Translations under genes and position numbers: made by a program
In this document: in pieces, positions 1 to 11,800 of the stretch
Layout of the letters: the number at the start of each line of letters is the position of its first letter
Position numbering within the stretch: the first letter of the stretch is position 1
The notes under the pieces: generated by a model
Seen by the model: only the letters and a program-made list of their open reading frames with translations
Told to the model about the DNA's origin: nothing
The model's database searches: none
Source of the DNA: Nansenia antarctica
Taxonomy: Eukaryota; Chordata; Actinopteri; Argentiniformes; Microstomatidae
DNA: 64,000 nucleotides
Assembly (NCBI GenBank): GCA_963989245.1
Contig: OZ022341.1
Location: forward strand, 51,658,933 to 51,722,932
Direction of reading: 5' to 3'

Positions 1-1098
1 TCGGGGTGTCAGCGCGGTGGTTAAGGGCTCAAAATGACCGTATACCGATGGTGAAGTTAGCAAAGGAGTATTGTGTTTGTACCACCTCCATAGCCGGTGT
101 TATTCACGGGCAAAGACGGTGCATAATAGCGTTTTTTTTTTTATGCTTGTTGTAAATAAAAGTTCTATGATGCATTGAAATGACATTAAACTAAGATATA
201 CAATGGTCAGCATAATTTTTCAAATCTTTATTAATAAGCTATTACAGAAACTGTAGTGACATTTTCCACGAGCGAATGTGGTATTTAAAGATGGCGGTTT
301 GCGAAGAAATCTATGAACATGGGATGACGATTTCCATTGACCAATCAACGGTGTGCAGCGTCACACGTCACACGCAGCCTGGCAAAAAGGTACCCTTCGG
401 CCCTATGGTTCCTGCTCACGATGGGTCGCTAAAGAAGCGACCCGACCCGACCCGACCCGACCCAGGCCGACAAATGGAAAAGCGCCAAAGAAGCAGGCCA
501 GCCCGGGCTGACCCGGGTCAGCCCTCTAGTGGAAAAGCCCCATTTGACAGAAATGAGAATCTTTTGTTCCACCTGTATGATCCCCAATTACCTTAATCTC
601 TCTCCTCCAGTAATCCCAGCAGGAGACAACTTTGATGTTTACGCTTGAATACGCATCAAAGTTGGCGCCTCGCTGGTCCAGCCACTGCCGGCACGGCCAG
701 TTGTAAGGAGATTGCTGGATTATTCTGGGATAGGAGAGAAGGCATTGGATGTGACGGACAGATAAATCTGCTCTACGCAAACAAGAAGCAGGTCCGGTGG
801 AGGTGAGTTGTGCATTCATGCATCTGGGAATGTGTGTGTGAGTGTGTGTTTATGTTTATGTGTGTGCATGCGAAGGTCATTAAACTTTCAGTAGCCTGCC
901 TCTGACTGACAGAGTGAGGGTTGTCTGGGGTTTGACTCTGTTCGTGCTGTGGCACCGACAGCAACCCCAGCTGAACTGCACCAGAACACAACAAAGCTCT
1001 CAAGGACCTCCACCACTTCCCATCCCCCAAATCACACACAACTAACAGAACATTCTGCTCATGAAAATCCATGGCCATTGTCTTTGTTTGTACCTTGT

Positions 1099-1100
<2 letters not shown>
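1..1100. other. No gene recognised
   Basis: No supported coding region. Short open frames here have no recognisable protein content. The only structures seen are a short GACCC pentamer tract near 436-466 and the start of GT-rich sequence after 830. Confidence 0.6.
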
Positions 1101-1101
<1 letters not shown>

Positions 1102-1139
<38 letters not shown>

Positions 1140-1232
1140 TGTGTGTGCGCGCGAGTAGCCATGCACATGTGCATTATTGTGTGTGTGTGTGTGGCATCTG
1201 TGTGTGTGCATGCATGTGTGTGTGCAGCTTCC
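1102..1232. repeat. (GT)n microsatellite cluster
   Basis: Two GT runs (about 1102-1149 and 1180-1231) separated by imperfect sequence. Cys/Val-rich or His/Thr-rich frames through them are simple-sequence artefacts. Confidence 0.95.
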
Positions 1233-1468
1233 ATGGCTTTGTACCTGAGAGAATGTGATGAGACCTTGTCAGCCTAATGTTGTCCTAAACCAATCCCATG
1301 ACCTTCCATGCTGTCGTCAGCTCAACATGGTTGTCACAGTGACATTAATTAACCCGATTTAATTACTGCTGTTGGCTGAGGAGCCCAAACACTGACAGGG
1401 CTCTGACACCACGCAACAAACTAGATCTACACACAAGTTCACTCACAGTCACTCCAGCTGTGGGCACG

Positions 1469-1471
<3 letters not shown>

Positions 1472-1527
<56 letters not shown>

Positions 1528-1549
1528 GTGTGTGTGTGTGTGTGTGTTT
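1472..1549. repeat. (GA)n-(GT)n compound microsatellite
   Basis: About 53 bp of pure GA followed by about 22 bp of GT. Confidence 0.95.
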
Positions 1550-1823
1550 ACGTCCTTCAGTCCCGTGCCCTAAATCACCTGTTTCTACCCTAGCCCAGCG
1601 AGGCGGAAAATGAGTAATGACTCCTAATTGGTCGACTTGCTCAGCGATTATGGCCTGAGTAATTTCTAATTGGCCGATTTGCTCAGTGTGATTATGCGCC
1701 AGGTGATTTCTCAGAGTGCTCAACGGTAAACATTACAGGAGGGAAGAAGACATTGGGACTAGTCAGACCTGGCAGGTATTGGGTTAAAGATCTGCACACA
1801 CCCCACCCGCCCCACCCCACATC

Positions 1824-1827
<4 letters not shown>

Positions 1828-1869
<42 letters not shown>
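1828..1869. repeat. (TG)n microsatellite
   Basis: About 42 bp of uninterrupted TG. Confidence 0.95.
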
Positions 1870-1872
<3 letters not shown>

Positions 1873-2193
1873 GCGTCTGATTTCCCCTCTCAGGCTGTTT
1901 GAGATGCATAGCTTCGGAATTGGACTCTAAAGTGCAGGGCGACCTCTTTTAAAGGCAGGCACATCACCAGACGCTCGTCTGGCCTTCATTTCTCTGGAGA
2001 TCTACTTCAAAGTTTGGGGTCCTCAAAGTTTGGGGTCTTAGAGTGGCGACAACAAACAAGGGCAGAAACCGGTGGTGAGTCTATGACTTCGTTTCAGAAA
2101 CCTGGGAGAGGTTTCACGAAGAAAGAAAAAGGCACGTTTGGGAATATTCAATCTTCGGGCTGTGAGGATAGTATTAAGAACAGCATAGAGAGC

Positions 2194-2290
2194 AAGGGAG
2201 GCTGGTGGAAGTAGATACCGTTTGATACCGTTCCACATTCCATTCCATGCATTCCAATGATGCGATTTCTACCTCCACCAGCCTCCCCTG
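2194..2290. repeat. Short foldback MITE remnant
   Basis: GGGAGGCTGGTGGAAGTAG near the left edge is inverted at the right edge as CTACCTCCACCAGCCTCCC, giving a roughly 97-bp inverted-repeat unit. The inner sequence (CATTCCATTCCATGCATT) recurs at 6935-7042 and 61990-62270. From memory, this GGCTGGTGG / CATTCCAT foldback is abundant in salmonid-type genomes. Confidence 0.6.
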
Positions 2291-2511
2291 ATAGAGAGAG
2301 CTATTGCGGATATTTCATTGCTGTGTCATTTTTGGAGGCACTCATTGTTGATGCTAAAATGGAGAAAAAAAATATTGTGAATGACAAGCCATTTTCATAC
2401 CTACACAACATACCATCATCAAACAACATCCTAGCATCCCAACATCAAACCTGTTGTTATGACAGAAGATGAAATGAGACATATTCATGGGTTGAATGAA
2501 ATCTTCATCTC

Positions 2512-2575
2512 TAGCATATCGTCTACGATATACACGATATATACACGATATATACGATATAGCATATCGTCTTGT
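2512..2575. repeat. ATATCG-rich palindromic tract
   Basis: Repeated CGATATA/TATCGT units form a short self-complementary low-complexity stretch. No TE family assigned. Flanking 2300-3050 holds no recognisable gene. Confidence 0.5.
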
Positions 2576-3053
2576 CCTGAGAAACCTGTCAGTCACAAGC
2601 TACATAAAACATTTCTGTTTATCTATAATATTGCTAGAGCTCAATATGTGACAATACCTCAGTATTTCAGTACCTCAGTTGAGAGATTAACCATATATTC
2701 TACAAAACCCTAACAATATTTCAAATTGATAGACACAACCCTAACAATATTTCAAATAGACAAACAAAATGTTGTATGTGACTCCTGACTCTCATTGAGA
2801 TGTTTTGTATTGAAAACAGCATATTCTTCTAGAAAGAAGATATGTTTATTCAGAAGTGGAACTCGTGTCAGAAGTTTATAAACCATATTGATTGATTCCT
2901 GAGGAAAGTGTTGAAGTATGTCTGGGAATTCAAAAGCCTGATTTATACGTATACCAGAAAAACTAAAATCTGAATTGTTTTCAAGCTAATACTTTCTTTA
3001 CAGAATGTTTCACATCACGCTCTGCTTCTCTTTGCACCTCAGTCCAATCAAAA

Positions 3054-3055
<2 letters not shown>

Positions 3056-3087
<32 letters not shown>
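3056..3087. repeat. (TG)n microsatellite
   Basis: About 32 bp TG run. Confidence 0.9.
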
Positions 3088-3233
3088 TCCAAGGCTATGT
3101 AGGCTTTCACAGTAGATTTTGATTGAGACTTCAAACAGTTCCAAGTTGCGACAGTTTACACAGGCTGCATTATTACAGCTAGTCTCTAATGTAGACAGGA
3201 TTATCAACCTCCATTGCACACACACACACGCAC

Positions 3234-3498
3234 TAGGGGTGCAACGGTTCAGTTGGCCCACGATTCGGTATGAACCTCGGTTTTTGGGTCACGGTTTCGG
3301 TACGTGTTGCCATGTTCTCAACTCCGCTCGCCATGAACAAACATTTGAGCAAGATGCAACTGCGTTCCAGACCAACTCCACCTCCGACTTCGAATGAAAT
3401 GCAGGATAAACCGAAAACCGCCACGGTTCACTAGTGTATTGAACCGTGGAAGGTGAACCGTATCGTTCAATATAAAACCGAGAACCGTTGCACCCCTA
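3234..3498. mobile_element. hAT-like MITE, 265 bp, with 8-bp TSD
   Basis: Begins TAGGGGTGCAACGGTTC and ends with the inverse GAACCGTTGCACCCCTA. It is bounded on both sides by the identical 8-bp sequence ACACGCAC (3226-3233 and 3499-3506), the duplication length expected of hAT elements. It inserted into an AC-rich microsatellite. No coding capacity; non-autonomous. Confidence 0.92.
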
Positions 3499-3499
3499 A

Positions 3500-4367
3500 C
3501 ACGCACACACGCACACAGTAGGCCAGTAGACCAGCCTACACATCAACAAGTGGCTAGGGTCAAAATGTCAATAAATCAAATGTATAACCTTGCATTTGAC
3601 ATACCGCACATATATCATATTTGATCTCCTCACGTGACTGACGGGACAATAACGTTCACGCAATGACATCACACAGTACACAATGCTGTAAATAATCTGT
3701 CTCATCTTGACTCAGGCGCTTCCCCTCCCTTTATCACGTCTCTCTACCTTTCACAGAACTCATTGTCAGCTCTGTCTGTCCTGCTATCCCTTACGTCTGT
3801 GTCTGGAGCTGAGAGCAGAGAGGACAGGAGCTGAAAGCCTCAATCAAACAGACTCCACAATGACTTGAGTGATTCATCTCGTCGACGTATGACCAGAGCG
3901 CTCCAGCTTCACCCCACCTCTCTCTCTCTCTCTCTCTCTCTACGCCCTCTGGTGAGACCTGCCTCTGGGTTAGAGTCGCGGCTAAACAAGGGTATTTATG
4001 AAGGGGCTTTGTTCAGGTCACTTCAGTCTACTCCGGGAGGAAGGAAACAGTACTTTTGTGGGATGTGAGATCCAGGAAGGGTTGGACATTCTGTACAGGA
4101 TTATGCTGGAAGAACCGGAGCGCGGCGCTGACGGGGCAGAACAGAAAGAAAGAAGACGTGGATTAATTTACCCTGATGCCTGGACTCCTGTGTCATCTCA
4201 CTCCCTCTCTCTTAGAGGAGAGAACAAAAAGAATAGTGATGAGCTCATCCAAGGCTGTATTCTATCTTTCTCTTTGTCCCTCGCTGCTGGATGTTGTTGG
4301 ATTTGATCTCGAGGTATGGATGGGGCGGGGGGTGGGGGAGGGGCTGAGGGAGCAGGAGACTACATGT

Positions 4368-4368
<1 letters not shown>
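3500..4368. other. No gene recognised
   Basis: Contains a short CT run near 3919-3943. Open frames in this stretch do not resemble known proteins. Confidence 0.5.

Positions 4369-4403
<35 letters not shown>
4369..4403. repeat. (AC)n microsatellite
   Basis: About 35 bp AC run. Confidence 0.9.
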
Positions 4404-4406
<3 letters not shown>

Positions 4407-4704
4407 CATGCACACAAATACGCAGGCACACACACTCACCAAGGTCGTAATGTCACATTAGAGAGGTAATACTGAGTCTTAGGAGCTTATCTCAGTTGGC
4501 AGTTGCACAGAGAGAGGCCAGACATGCTTTTGCTCGCTTCAGAGGCATCCTTCCAGAATGTTCCATGGGCCTGTGGCCTCCCCCCAGGCCTCAGACACAC
4601 ACAGGCTCTGAGGTCCATTACCCAGGATTCCCCCTGAGGGCGGAGAGGGGAAGCAACACAATGGATGGAACACGGACCGGCGGATCAAGCAGTCAGGGAT
4701 GGCA

Positions 4705-4726
4705 GGGGGGGGGGGGGGGGGGGTGT

Positions 4727-4773
<47 letters not shown>

Positions 4774-4792
4774 TATGTGTGTGTGAGTGTGT
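4705..4792. repeat. poly-G plus (GT)n microsatellite
   Basis: A 19-bp G run is followed by about 40 bp of GT and imperfect GT. Such adjacent tracts are assembly-sensitive. Confidence 0.9.
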
Positions 4793-5680
4793 GAGAGGGA
4801 TGACTACAGTAATTCTAGGCCGATGCTGCAGCCGAAGCATTTGGCAGAAGGGAGGAACAGGTGGTCACTCTGAACACACGCACGCACACACACGCTGACA
4901 CCCACACACACACAACTCTCCCTGGTCACTCTGGAGACTGCGGTGGGAACACAGGAAGTGAGGTCGTAAAAAAGGCCAACTGCGAAAAAGCCGTAATGTA
5001 GTTTCTGGCAGAGCCGGGCCACTCTGCCAGACAGCCAACAGCTTGGTCCAATGAAAAGAAGAAAGAGGCAAGCTGCACCCACTCACTACAGTACGTGTTA
5101 GGTTGGTCCTACTGGTGCCTTAGAAACACACCAGCTATGCGTCAAGTGGTGAAGACTTCTATTTGTTATTTCTCTGAGGTTCAATACTATTTTTCATATT
5201 TCTAATGTTTTGTCAATAGAAAAAAACAACATGCAACATTGCGCCGTCTCATCACTGAATTAAGGTGAATTCCATATTAATCTCCATTCATGGCCGCGGG
5301 GACTAGACTACTCATCTATTCCAACAGAACAGAAGGCAGAAAAGATCTTAAGAGGGTTGAGAATTGATTCAAGTTCCTCTGGCTAATCCCCCAGTTCACC
5401 GAAAGAGCACCAGACAGCTAGCCTGCTAATGGAAGCGGGGGAACAAAAAAAGAGGGTTATAGATATCTTCAGAGAAAATTAAAACTTTTTCTCAACCCTT
5501 CAACCCCACCTTGCAGGAGAAGACAGACACAATCAGAGGCAGGACATTATTCTGGCGGGTTCGTCCGTTCTGGAACCAGGCCGCTCAGATGCATGTTATT
5601 TATTCAGCAGCAGGAACAGAGGAGTCTTTATCTCAGTCTTAGAATATAGAGGAAATTAATGAGGCTGAGCGTTTTTCCTA
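4793..5680. other. No gene recognised
   Basis: Unique-looking sequence with no supported coding region. The Cys/Val-rich minus frames come from the neighbouring AC tract. Confidence 0.5.
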
Positions 5681-5681
5681 C

Positions 5682-5710
5682 ACGCACGCACGCGCACACG
5701 CACACGCACA

Positions 5711-5752
<42 letters not shown>
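5682..5752. repeat. (AC)n microsatellite
   Basis: Imperfect then perfect AC repeat. Confidence 0.9.
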
Positions 5753-5872
5753 CACACTCCTCAGACTCTGATTGACATGCAGTTGGGAATAGGATATTAA
5801 AGAGAGACAGCATGTCATACCTCAGAGAGATAACTATCATGAGGAAGCAGACAGGACGGAACACACCCTTGA

Positions 5873-6131
5873 TGCTGTGGCCGGCTGTGGTGCAGGAGGT
5901 AGAGCTGCCGTCTAATGATCGCAAGGTTGGCAGATCGGCGGTTCGAGCCCGGGCTGGCCACATGTCGAAGTGTCCTTGGGCAAGACACTGAACCCCAAAT
6001 TGCTCCCAGTGAGCGGGCCGGCGCCTTGCATGGTAGCTTGCCGCCATTGGTGTGTGAATGTGTGTGTGAATGGGTGAATGAGAGGCCGTTGTAAAGCGCT
6101 TTGGATAATGGCGCTATATAAGTGCAGTACA
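5873..6131 (+). mobile_element. V-SINE-like tRNA-derived SINE
   Basis: The head has an A-box-like segment (GGAGGTAGAGCTGC) and a B box (GGTTCGAGCCC), as in Pol III promoters. The centre carries TGTCCTTGGGCAAGACACTG, the block I associate with vertebrate V-SINEs. The 3' end (GTAAAGCGCTTTGGA then GGCGCTATATAAGTGCA) looks like the LINE-derived tail used for retrotransposition in trans. An incidental minus ORF across it (139 aa) is an artefact. Confidence 0.85.
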
Positions 6132-6166
6132 TTTGCTGCCACACTGGCCTAATGTGCCAAATTTAC

Positions 6167-6221
6167 GTGTGTGTGTGTGTGTGCATGTGCATGCGTGTTT
6201 GTGTATGTGTGCGTGCGTGCA

Positions 6222-6266
<45 letters not shown>
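6167..6266. repeat. (TG)n-(GA)n microsatellite
   Basis: Imperfect TG with GCATG interruptions, pure TG, then a short GA run. Confidence 0.9.
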
Positions 6267-6930
6267 AAGACTAGATCCTCACCCAAGGCAGAGCGCCACT
6301 GATCCTCAACCAATCAGATGGCCCCGCTCCTCTCCTTTCCTTTCCTCTATCCTCTCTTTCTCCTGTCCTAAATTCACTCCCTTGTTTTTCTATCCTCAAT
6401 TGACTCTCACTCTCTTATCCGTAATCCACTTTATCTCTCTCATTCCCCCTTTCTCTTCTCCATCCTAATCCCCCCTCTCTCTCCATCCTCTGGCTCATTC
6501 CCCCCCTCTCTCTCTGTCTCTCTCTCTCGGAGTGCCCCTCCAAATCACTCTATTCTGCAGGCCCTCAGTCTCCTGGTGATGTCACACATCACACAGATGG
6601 TATCTGCCCTCTGTGGCTCCCAGTAGCAGGAGTACTTCATGTGAAATGAATCCCCCCCTGGACCAGGCATGCACAGGGAACACAGAGAGCCCTTCAGCAT
6701 CTCCAGAGCCCTGGAAGCTTCTGGAATCAGCAGCCATATCAAAACGGAGGATGGCTCCACATGCTTTAAGACAAAGGAGGACATGTACGTCTAGTCTGGG
6801 AACTCAATCCCTCAAGGCTCAGAACTACAAATCCCATAGCACAGCCACACAGCTGGGTCTATCTGTTAGGGCTTAGAAAGCTTTAACGTTAGGAGAGGGG
6901 AGGGTGGTTGATGCCCAATGGTGCGTGTGG
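6267..6930. other. Pyrimidine-rich stretch, no gene
   Basis: 6320-6530 is strongly CT-rich. No supported coding sequence. Confidence 0.5.
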
Positions 6931-6934
6931 ACAA

Positions 6935-7042
6935 GAGGAGGCTGGTGGATCAACCCCCACATGTGTTTGACACCCTTCCTCAGTCCGTTCCATGCATTAC
7001 AATGAGCCTGTCCTGTCCTGTACCTCCACCTGTCTCCCCTGA
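6935..7042. repeat. Foldback MITE remnant
   Basis: AGGAGGCTGGTGGATC on the left is inverted as ACCTCCACCTGTCTCCCC on the right. The core TCCGTTCCATGCATTACAAT is shared with the elements at 2194 and 61990. Confidence 0.6.
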
Positions 7043-7157
7043 TGTTCACCACAAACATGTTTGTTTGTTTATTTAATCAAAATATATGTTTTTTGAGCCA
7101 AAAGTCTTAAATAAAGGTTAGCAACCCATCTGACATTGGACCCATTTGGCATTTCCA

Positions 7158-7160
<3 letters not shown>

Positions 7161-7206
<46 letters not shown>
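7161..7206. repeat. (GT)n microsatellite
   Basis: About 46 bp GT run. Confidence 0.95.
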
Positions 7207-7209
<3 letters not shown>

Positions 7210-7604
7210 CTTGCGTGTGTATGAGCGTGAAACAAATGACTATAAAAGGTCACAGCAGTTCCTCCGGTGTGGTTCTAAAACTAATGAAGTTACAGGTCAA
7301 GCAAAACAAAGTTATGCACACAGAGGTTTTACTCGCCCACCTAATCCTAGCCGACCAGCTGTGACGCTACGGGCTTTTTAAATAAGGAGACACTGTTAAC
7401 ATCCGGTTACCCGGGCAACCTCCTATCAACAATCCCCCCTACATTCCAGACGATTGTTTCTCAGTCTAACAGACAGACTTAAAAACAACAGGGTCCACAT
7501 GTTACCTGGGAAACGTGAAACATCTTTTCACCGCAGCAAACCCAAACCCTCAGTAGGCGAACAGAGGGACTCGCCTGAAACCAGATCCAGTCAACGGCAG
7601 TGCC

Positions 7605-7735
7605 CACTAACACAGATTTAAACACATTTGTGAACACACTTTGAGAGAAATAGGCTTTTTGTGTACATAGAATTTCAACTCATGAAAAATTGGAGCAAAA
7701 ACAAAATTGTTGCGTTTATATTTTTGTTCAGTGTA
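7605..7735. mobile_element. Tc1-like terminal remnant
   Basis: The last 130 bp before the BEL element (CACAGATTTAAACACATTTG ... GTTGCGTTTATATTTTTGTT, ending CAGTGTA) match from memory the conserved terminal repeat of a widespread fish Tc1-like family. No transposase portion is present. The BEL element inserted 1-2 bp beyond this terminus, in the TA-rich flank that resumes at 13948. Confidence 0.7.
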
Positions 7736-7736
7736 T

Positions 7737-8794
7737 TGTAACCAGGGAGTAGCTGAAAGGACTGTAGAATTTAGGAAGGGGCTGGTTATCTAACTAACTC
7801 TGAGCTAAATAGGCAGTGTAGGAGGATACAGGCAGGGGGCGCCAGCAAACCGTTAGACTAGCAGTTACTATCGTTAGCATTAGCATGGGAATTAGCATTA
7901 GCATTAGCATTGGAATTAGCATTAGCATTAGCCTTGGAATTAGCATTAGCCTTCGCATACAAACAACTAAACACACGGTAACGGTATCCCATATGAACAA
8001 CACATTTATTTACATGACTGATGTATACATCCCCAGATATACATTCCCTCCCCGCCGGCCACACACACACTCAATCACTCACTCATAGTATCTGGCCTGA
8101 ACAGGCTTATAGTCCCGGACTGTGGTGCGCGTTGAGGCCTGGTTGGATGGCATGTGCGTCGAGGAAGGTAGCAGACAAAAGGGGGGGGGGTGACGTAGCA
8201 ACGCGGAGGGAAAGGGCATTCTTCTTGGTCAACGACGAGGTGAAGGGCCCAGGTCCGGTGGTCCACGTCGAAGCTCCGATGGAGTCAGCGTTCGGTCGCA
8301 GTCCGCTCGTGGAGGCGACGATTCTGTCCAGTTTGGCGTCTCGTTTGGTCCAACGTTAACAGCCGGCTGCTGGCAAGGCTGTCTAACGGGGACACAACTA
8401 AACGGGCTATCACAGCTCTGAACTCGATAATCACTCTTGGTCTTCAGCTTCAGCACGGGGTGCGTGTTACTGAATCCGCCATCTTAGATTGACTTTTCGT
8501 TGCTTCTCTCTCGTTACTCTCTCTCGTTACTCTCTCTCGTTCTGATTCTCTTCACACACTGACACACTGAGCACTTCCGTTCCTATATATACACCACCGA
8601 ACCTAGCATCCGGGTCACGGACACACCCCGGATATACCACGTCATCAAACATATACATAAACATTACAATAACAATACATACACTTCACGAAACGTATAT
8701 GAATAGTATAGAAAATAACAAAGGAAATAACTGGGGCAAAATAGGGCTGGTTTGGGGAAACTAAACTGGCTCTAAACTGTGGGCCTTCACAACA
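7737..8794 (-). repeat. 3' LTR of chimeric BEL element
   Basis: 1058 bp. In minus orientation it starts TGTTGTGAAGG and ends CCTGGTTACA. Contains a TATA-like tract near 8585-8592, an AATAAA (minus) near 8006-8011 and an imperfect GCATTA array near 7876-7955. Confidence 0.95.
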
Positions 8795-8821
8795 GCCGCC
8801 CCATGAAACCCTCGGTTTCAG

Positions 8822-11800
8822 TTAACTAAGGAAGGCACACTGGCTAGGCTGCTCTAGCAGCGTGAGGTAGGAGGTGATAGTGTCCTTGGTAATTTGAGGG
8901 AGCTCAATCAGGCGTGCCACAGGTCGGGTGTAAGTGCGACCACCAACGTCCACGATGGCCGTCCGCACCCTTCCATCCGGACCCGGCAGGACCCTGGTCA
9001 CTCTGCCTGTCTGCCAGGCGGCGCGTGGAAGGGACTGGTCGATCACCAGTACCACGGCACCTTCGGACAAGTTGTCTCTCTCCCTCAGCAGAGTCTTCTG
9101 CTTCTCCTCCTTCTCCAGGGCGCGGATGTGCTCCTCGAAGCAGATCAGAGCGTCTTCCTTGTCCATGTTCTGCAGCTCCTCGTACTCAGCGAAGGTGGGG
9201 TTGTCCAGCAGGTACTGCTGGGCCTCGGACCAGGTGGTGCGGTAGGTGACGTTGGCCATGTTGTCCAGAATGTTCTTCAGCGCCTCCCAGTTCCTCTTCC
9301 TGAGCTGCTTGGCTTGTTCCTTCTCCTTCTTAGCCTTGTAGGCCTTAAACGCTTGCTTCTTCTCACTCAGCTTGGGCAGGGCGCTGTAGCGTGGGTCGTT
9401 GATGATCATTCTCATGGCTTGCTCCCATGACGCGTTGGATGAAACACCCTTCTCCTTCAGAAGCTCTTTGAAGGCCTGCTTGGCCTCCTCTTTTGGGTTC
9501 CACTTGTACGTTTTCTTCGCCAACTCCGGCCTTTCCTCCTTGGAGGCGTCTACAATACTGGCTGAGACTTCCATGGCTGACGTGTACTCGACGGAGTTGA
9601 CGGGTGCGTCAATGCTGACCTCGGCCACGTGAGGGTGCATGGCCACCTGCAGGTGTTCCTCGGCAACAGCTGTTGCCGCCATGGCCTCCATGTCCATCAT
9701 GTTCGCCATGGTAGCAGCAGGATCAACCTGAAGAGTGGGGACGGGGGCGGTGCCCGGAGCTGCAGCTTCTACCGTCCCATTCTCCTCCGCTTTGATCATC
9801 GCTTCCAGATCTTCCAGCTCTTTGGGCTTGGTCCACCGGGACTCCTTAGTCTGGGAGTTGTAGTAGTAAGGCTTTCCCGTGTCAGACTTGTACTCCTTCC
9901 ACGGGCACTTAGACAACATTTGCTCAGCAGGAGATTTCAGGTCGTCTGGTTTCTCCCATGAGGACTGTTTAGTCTCTGTGTTGTAGAAGTAGGTCTTCCC
10001 ATCCAGAGACTTATGCTCTGTCCACAGAGGCTTCTTCTTTGGTTGGTCATCCTGTGGTGAACCATTTGTGGTACTAACTGTTCCAGGTGCACTGGCAGCA
10101 ATAGATTCCACTCCAGGCGGTCCGGTTGGTTGGTTTGCTTCTTCGGTTCGGACATGGAGGGATGACGTAGCTCTCCCGTCTCTATCTCTCCCCTCGGTAG
10201 CGCCTTGGAGGGCCCACCCAAGCGCAGTCTTAACAGCCATCGGGCAGCCTCGTGGTCCTCTCAGCGGAGGACGGAGCGACACGATCAGTTCAGCGTTGTC
10301 CGAGCCGATGAGAAGGGTTGGCTCCGCTCCTTCTATCGGATGTAGGTCTACTCGCCGTAGGTGGGAATATCTTGCGCGTAATCTCTCCAGGGGGTAGTCG
10401 TAGCGGGAGAGCGCTAGCTGGTCTGCGGTGAAGACATTCCGAAGCCGATATCTGTCCGACGGCCGCCCCGCCGGGGAGATAGAGAAGTTGATTCTCGCCC
10501 CGGTGACCTCTTTAAGGTCGCGACGTATCGTGCGCAGAGTCAGCTTCTCCGCAGTCCCTTGGAGCCCCAACTGGCGCACTGCCCCCTGGAGAAGGATGGT
10601 CCGTTCCGACCCGTCGTCTAGAACGGCGTACGTGTCGTACACAGCGTTGTTGTGGTGAAGTCGGACCTTCACCACCTTCAGTAGGACCTTGGAGCCGCTG
10701 CTCCGGGCTGGGTCTAGGTAGTAGACAGGTGTTGCCTCTTCCGGTGCGCTACCGGACCTAGGGCTTCTGGTGCCCTCCGTGGACCTGGCGAGGGAGACCT
10801 CGTGTAAGATGTTGAGGTGGACCTCCTCACAGCGGTTGCACTTTCTCCTCAAGGTGCAGTTCTTAGCCAGATGGTCGCGCCCACAGTTCCAGCACCTCTT
10901 GTTCTCCTCGAGCCACCTCTGCTTGGCCTCGGTACTCAGGTTGTTGAAGTCACTGCACTCATTGAACCAGTGCTCGCTGGTGCAGTACGGACATGGCGGT
11001 GGACCTCTCCGTCCCTTTTGATGGGGTTGAGAGGAATCCTTTCCCTCAGGTCGGGCTTTCCTCTCTCTCCGAGGCTCCTCCTCCGTGTGCAGCACTCCTA
11101 CTGGGCGTCCTCTGTTCGAGCTCGGCCCGTCCCAGCGGTCTCCCTTCTCCCTCTCCTTCTTCGGCTCAGCGTAACCCATGGCGTCTACGTTGGTGTCATG
11201 CACTTCCTCCAGTAGGAACTCCGCGAAGGCAGCCATGCTCAGACCCAACTTCCCGGGGTTACGAACGCGCTGCTGTCGCCGGAACCTCTCCTGCCGGAAG
11301 CGTGGGATCTTGCGGAGCAGCCGCTCTACGTTGGAGGTGCTGTTGATCTCGCTGGCGCCAGCTGGGCCCTGCGTCTTCAGCATTCCAACCAAGGTGTGCA
11401 CGCGGAGCGCGAAGTCATCCAGCGCCCGGTCATCCTTGATGGGGGCCTGCTGTTCGAGGGCTTGCAGTTCAGCAAGGGCGTGGTTCCAGGGACGACCGTA
11501 GCGGGCATCCAAGTCGGCGAGCGCTCTGGTGTAAGGTGTCGGTGCGGAGGCATGGGCCAGAACCATGTTGTGGGCTCTGGGGTTCCTCACATGCTGAAGG
11601 AGAATCGCATATTTGTAGGACTCTGAGCAGGAGTCGTCCAAGAGCGTGTCTAGGCAGATGCGTAGCTCCACATACTGGCTCCTGTCCTCGTCCTTGAAGA
11701 AGGGGAACTTGGGTCCCTCCACCTGGGGAAACATCCTGTAGTGGATGATCGGGGCTGGAGTGACGGTCTGGGTGTCCGGCCTGCATGCATTTTGGTGCAC

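Noticed and set aside
2014..2713. Several 66-84-codon frames
   Set aside because: Short, without domain resemblance or splice context, and overlapping a MITE remnant.
5628..6144. 139- and 109-codon minus frames as genes
   Set aside because: They run through an AC microsatellite and the antisense strand of a SINE.
9946..10032. Genomic prpf40a locus rather than a captured cDNA
   Set aside because: No introns, LTRs on both sides, in-frame continuity with gag and the BEL tail, and missing N- and C-terminal thirds of the gene.
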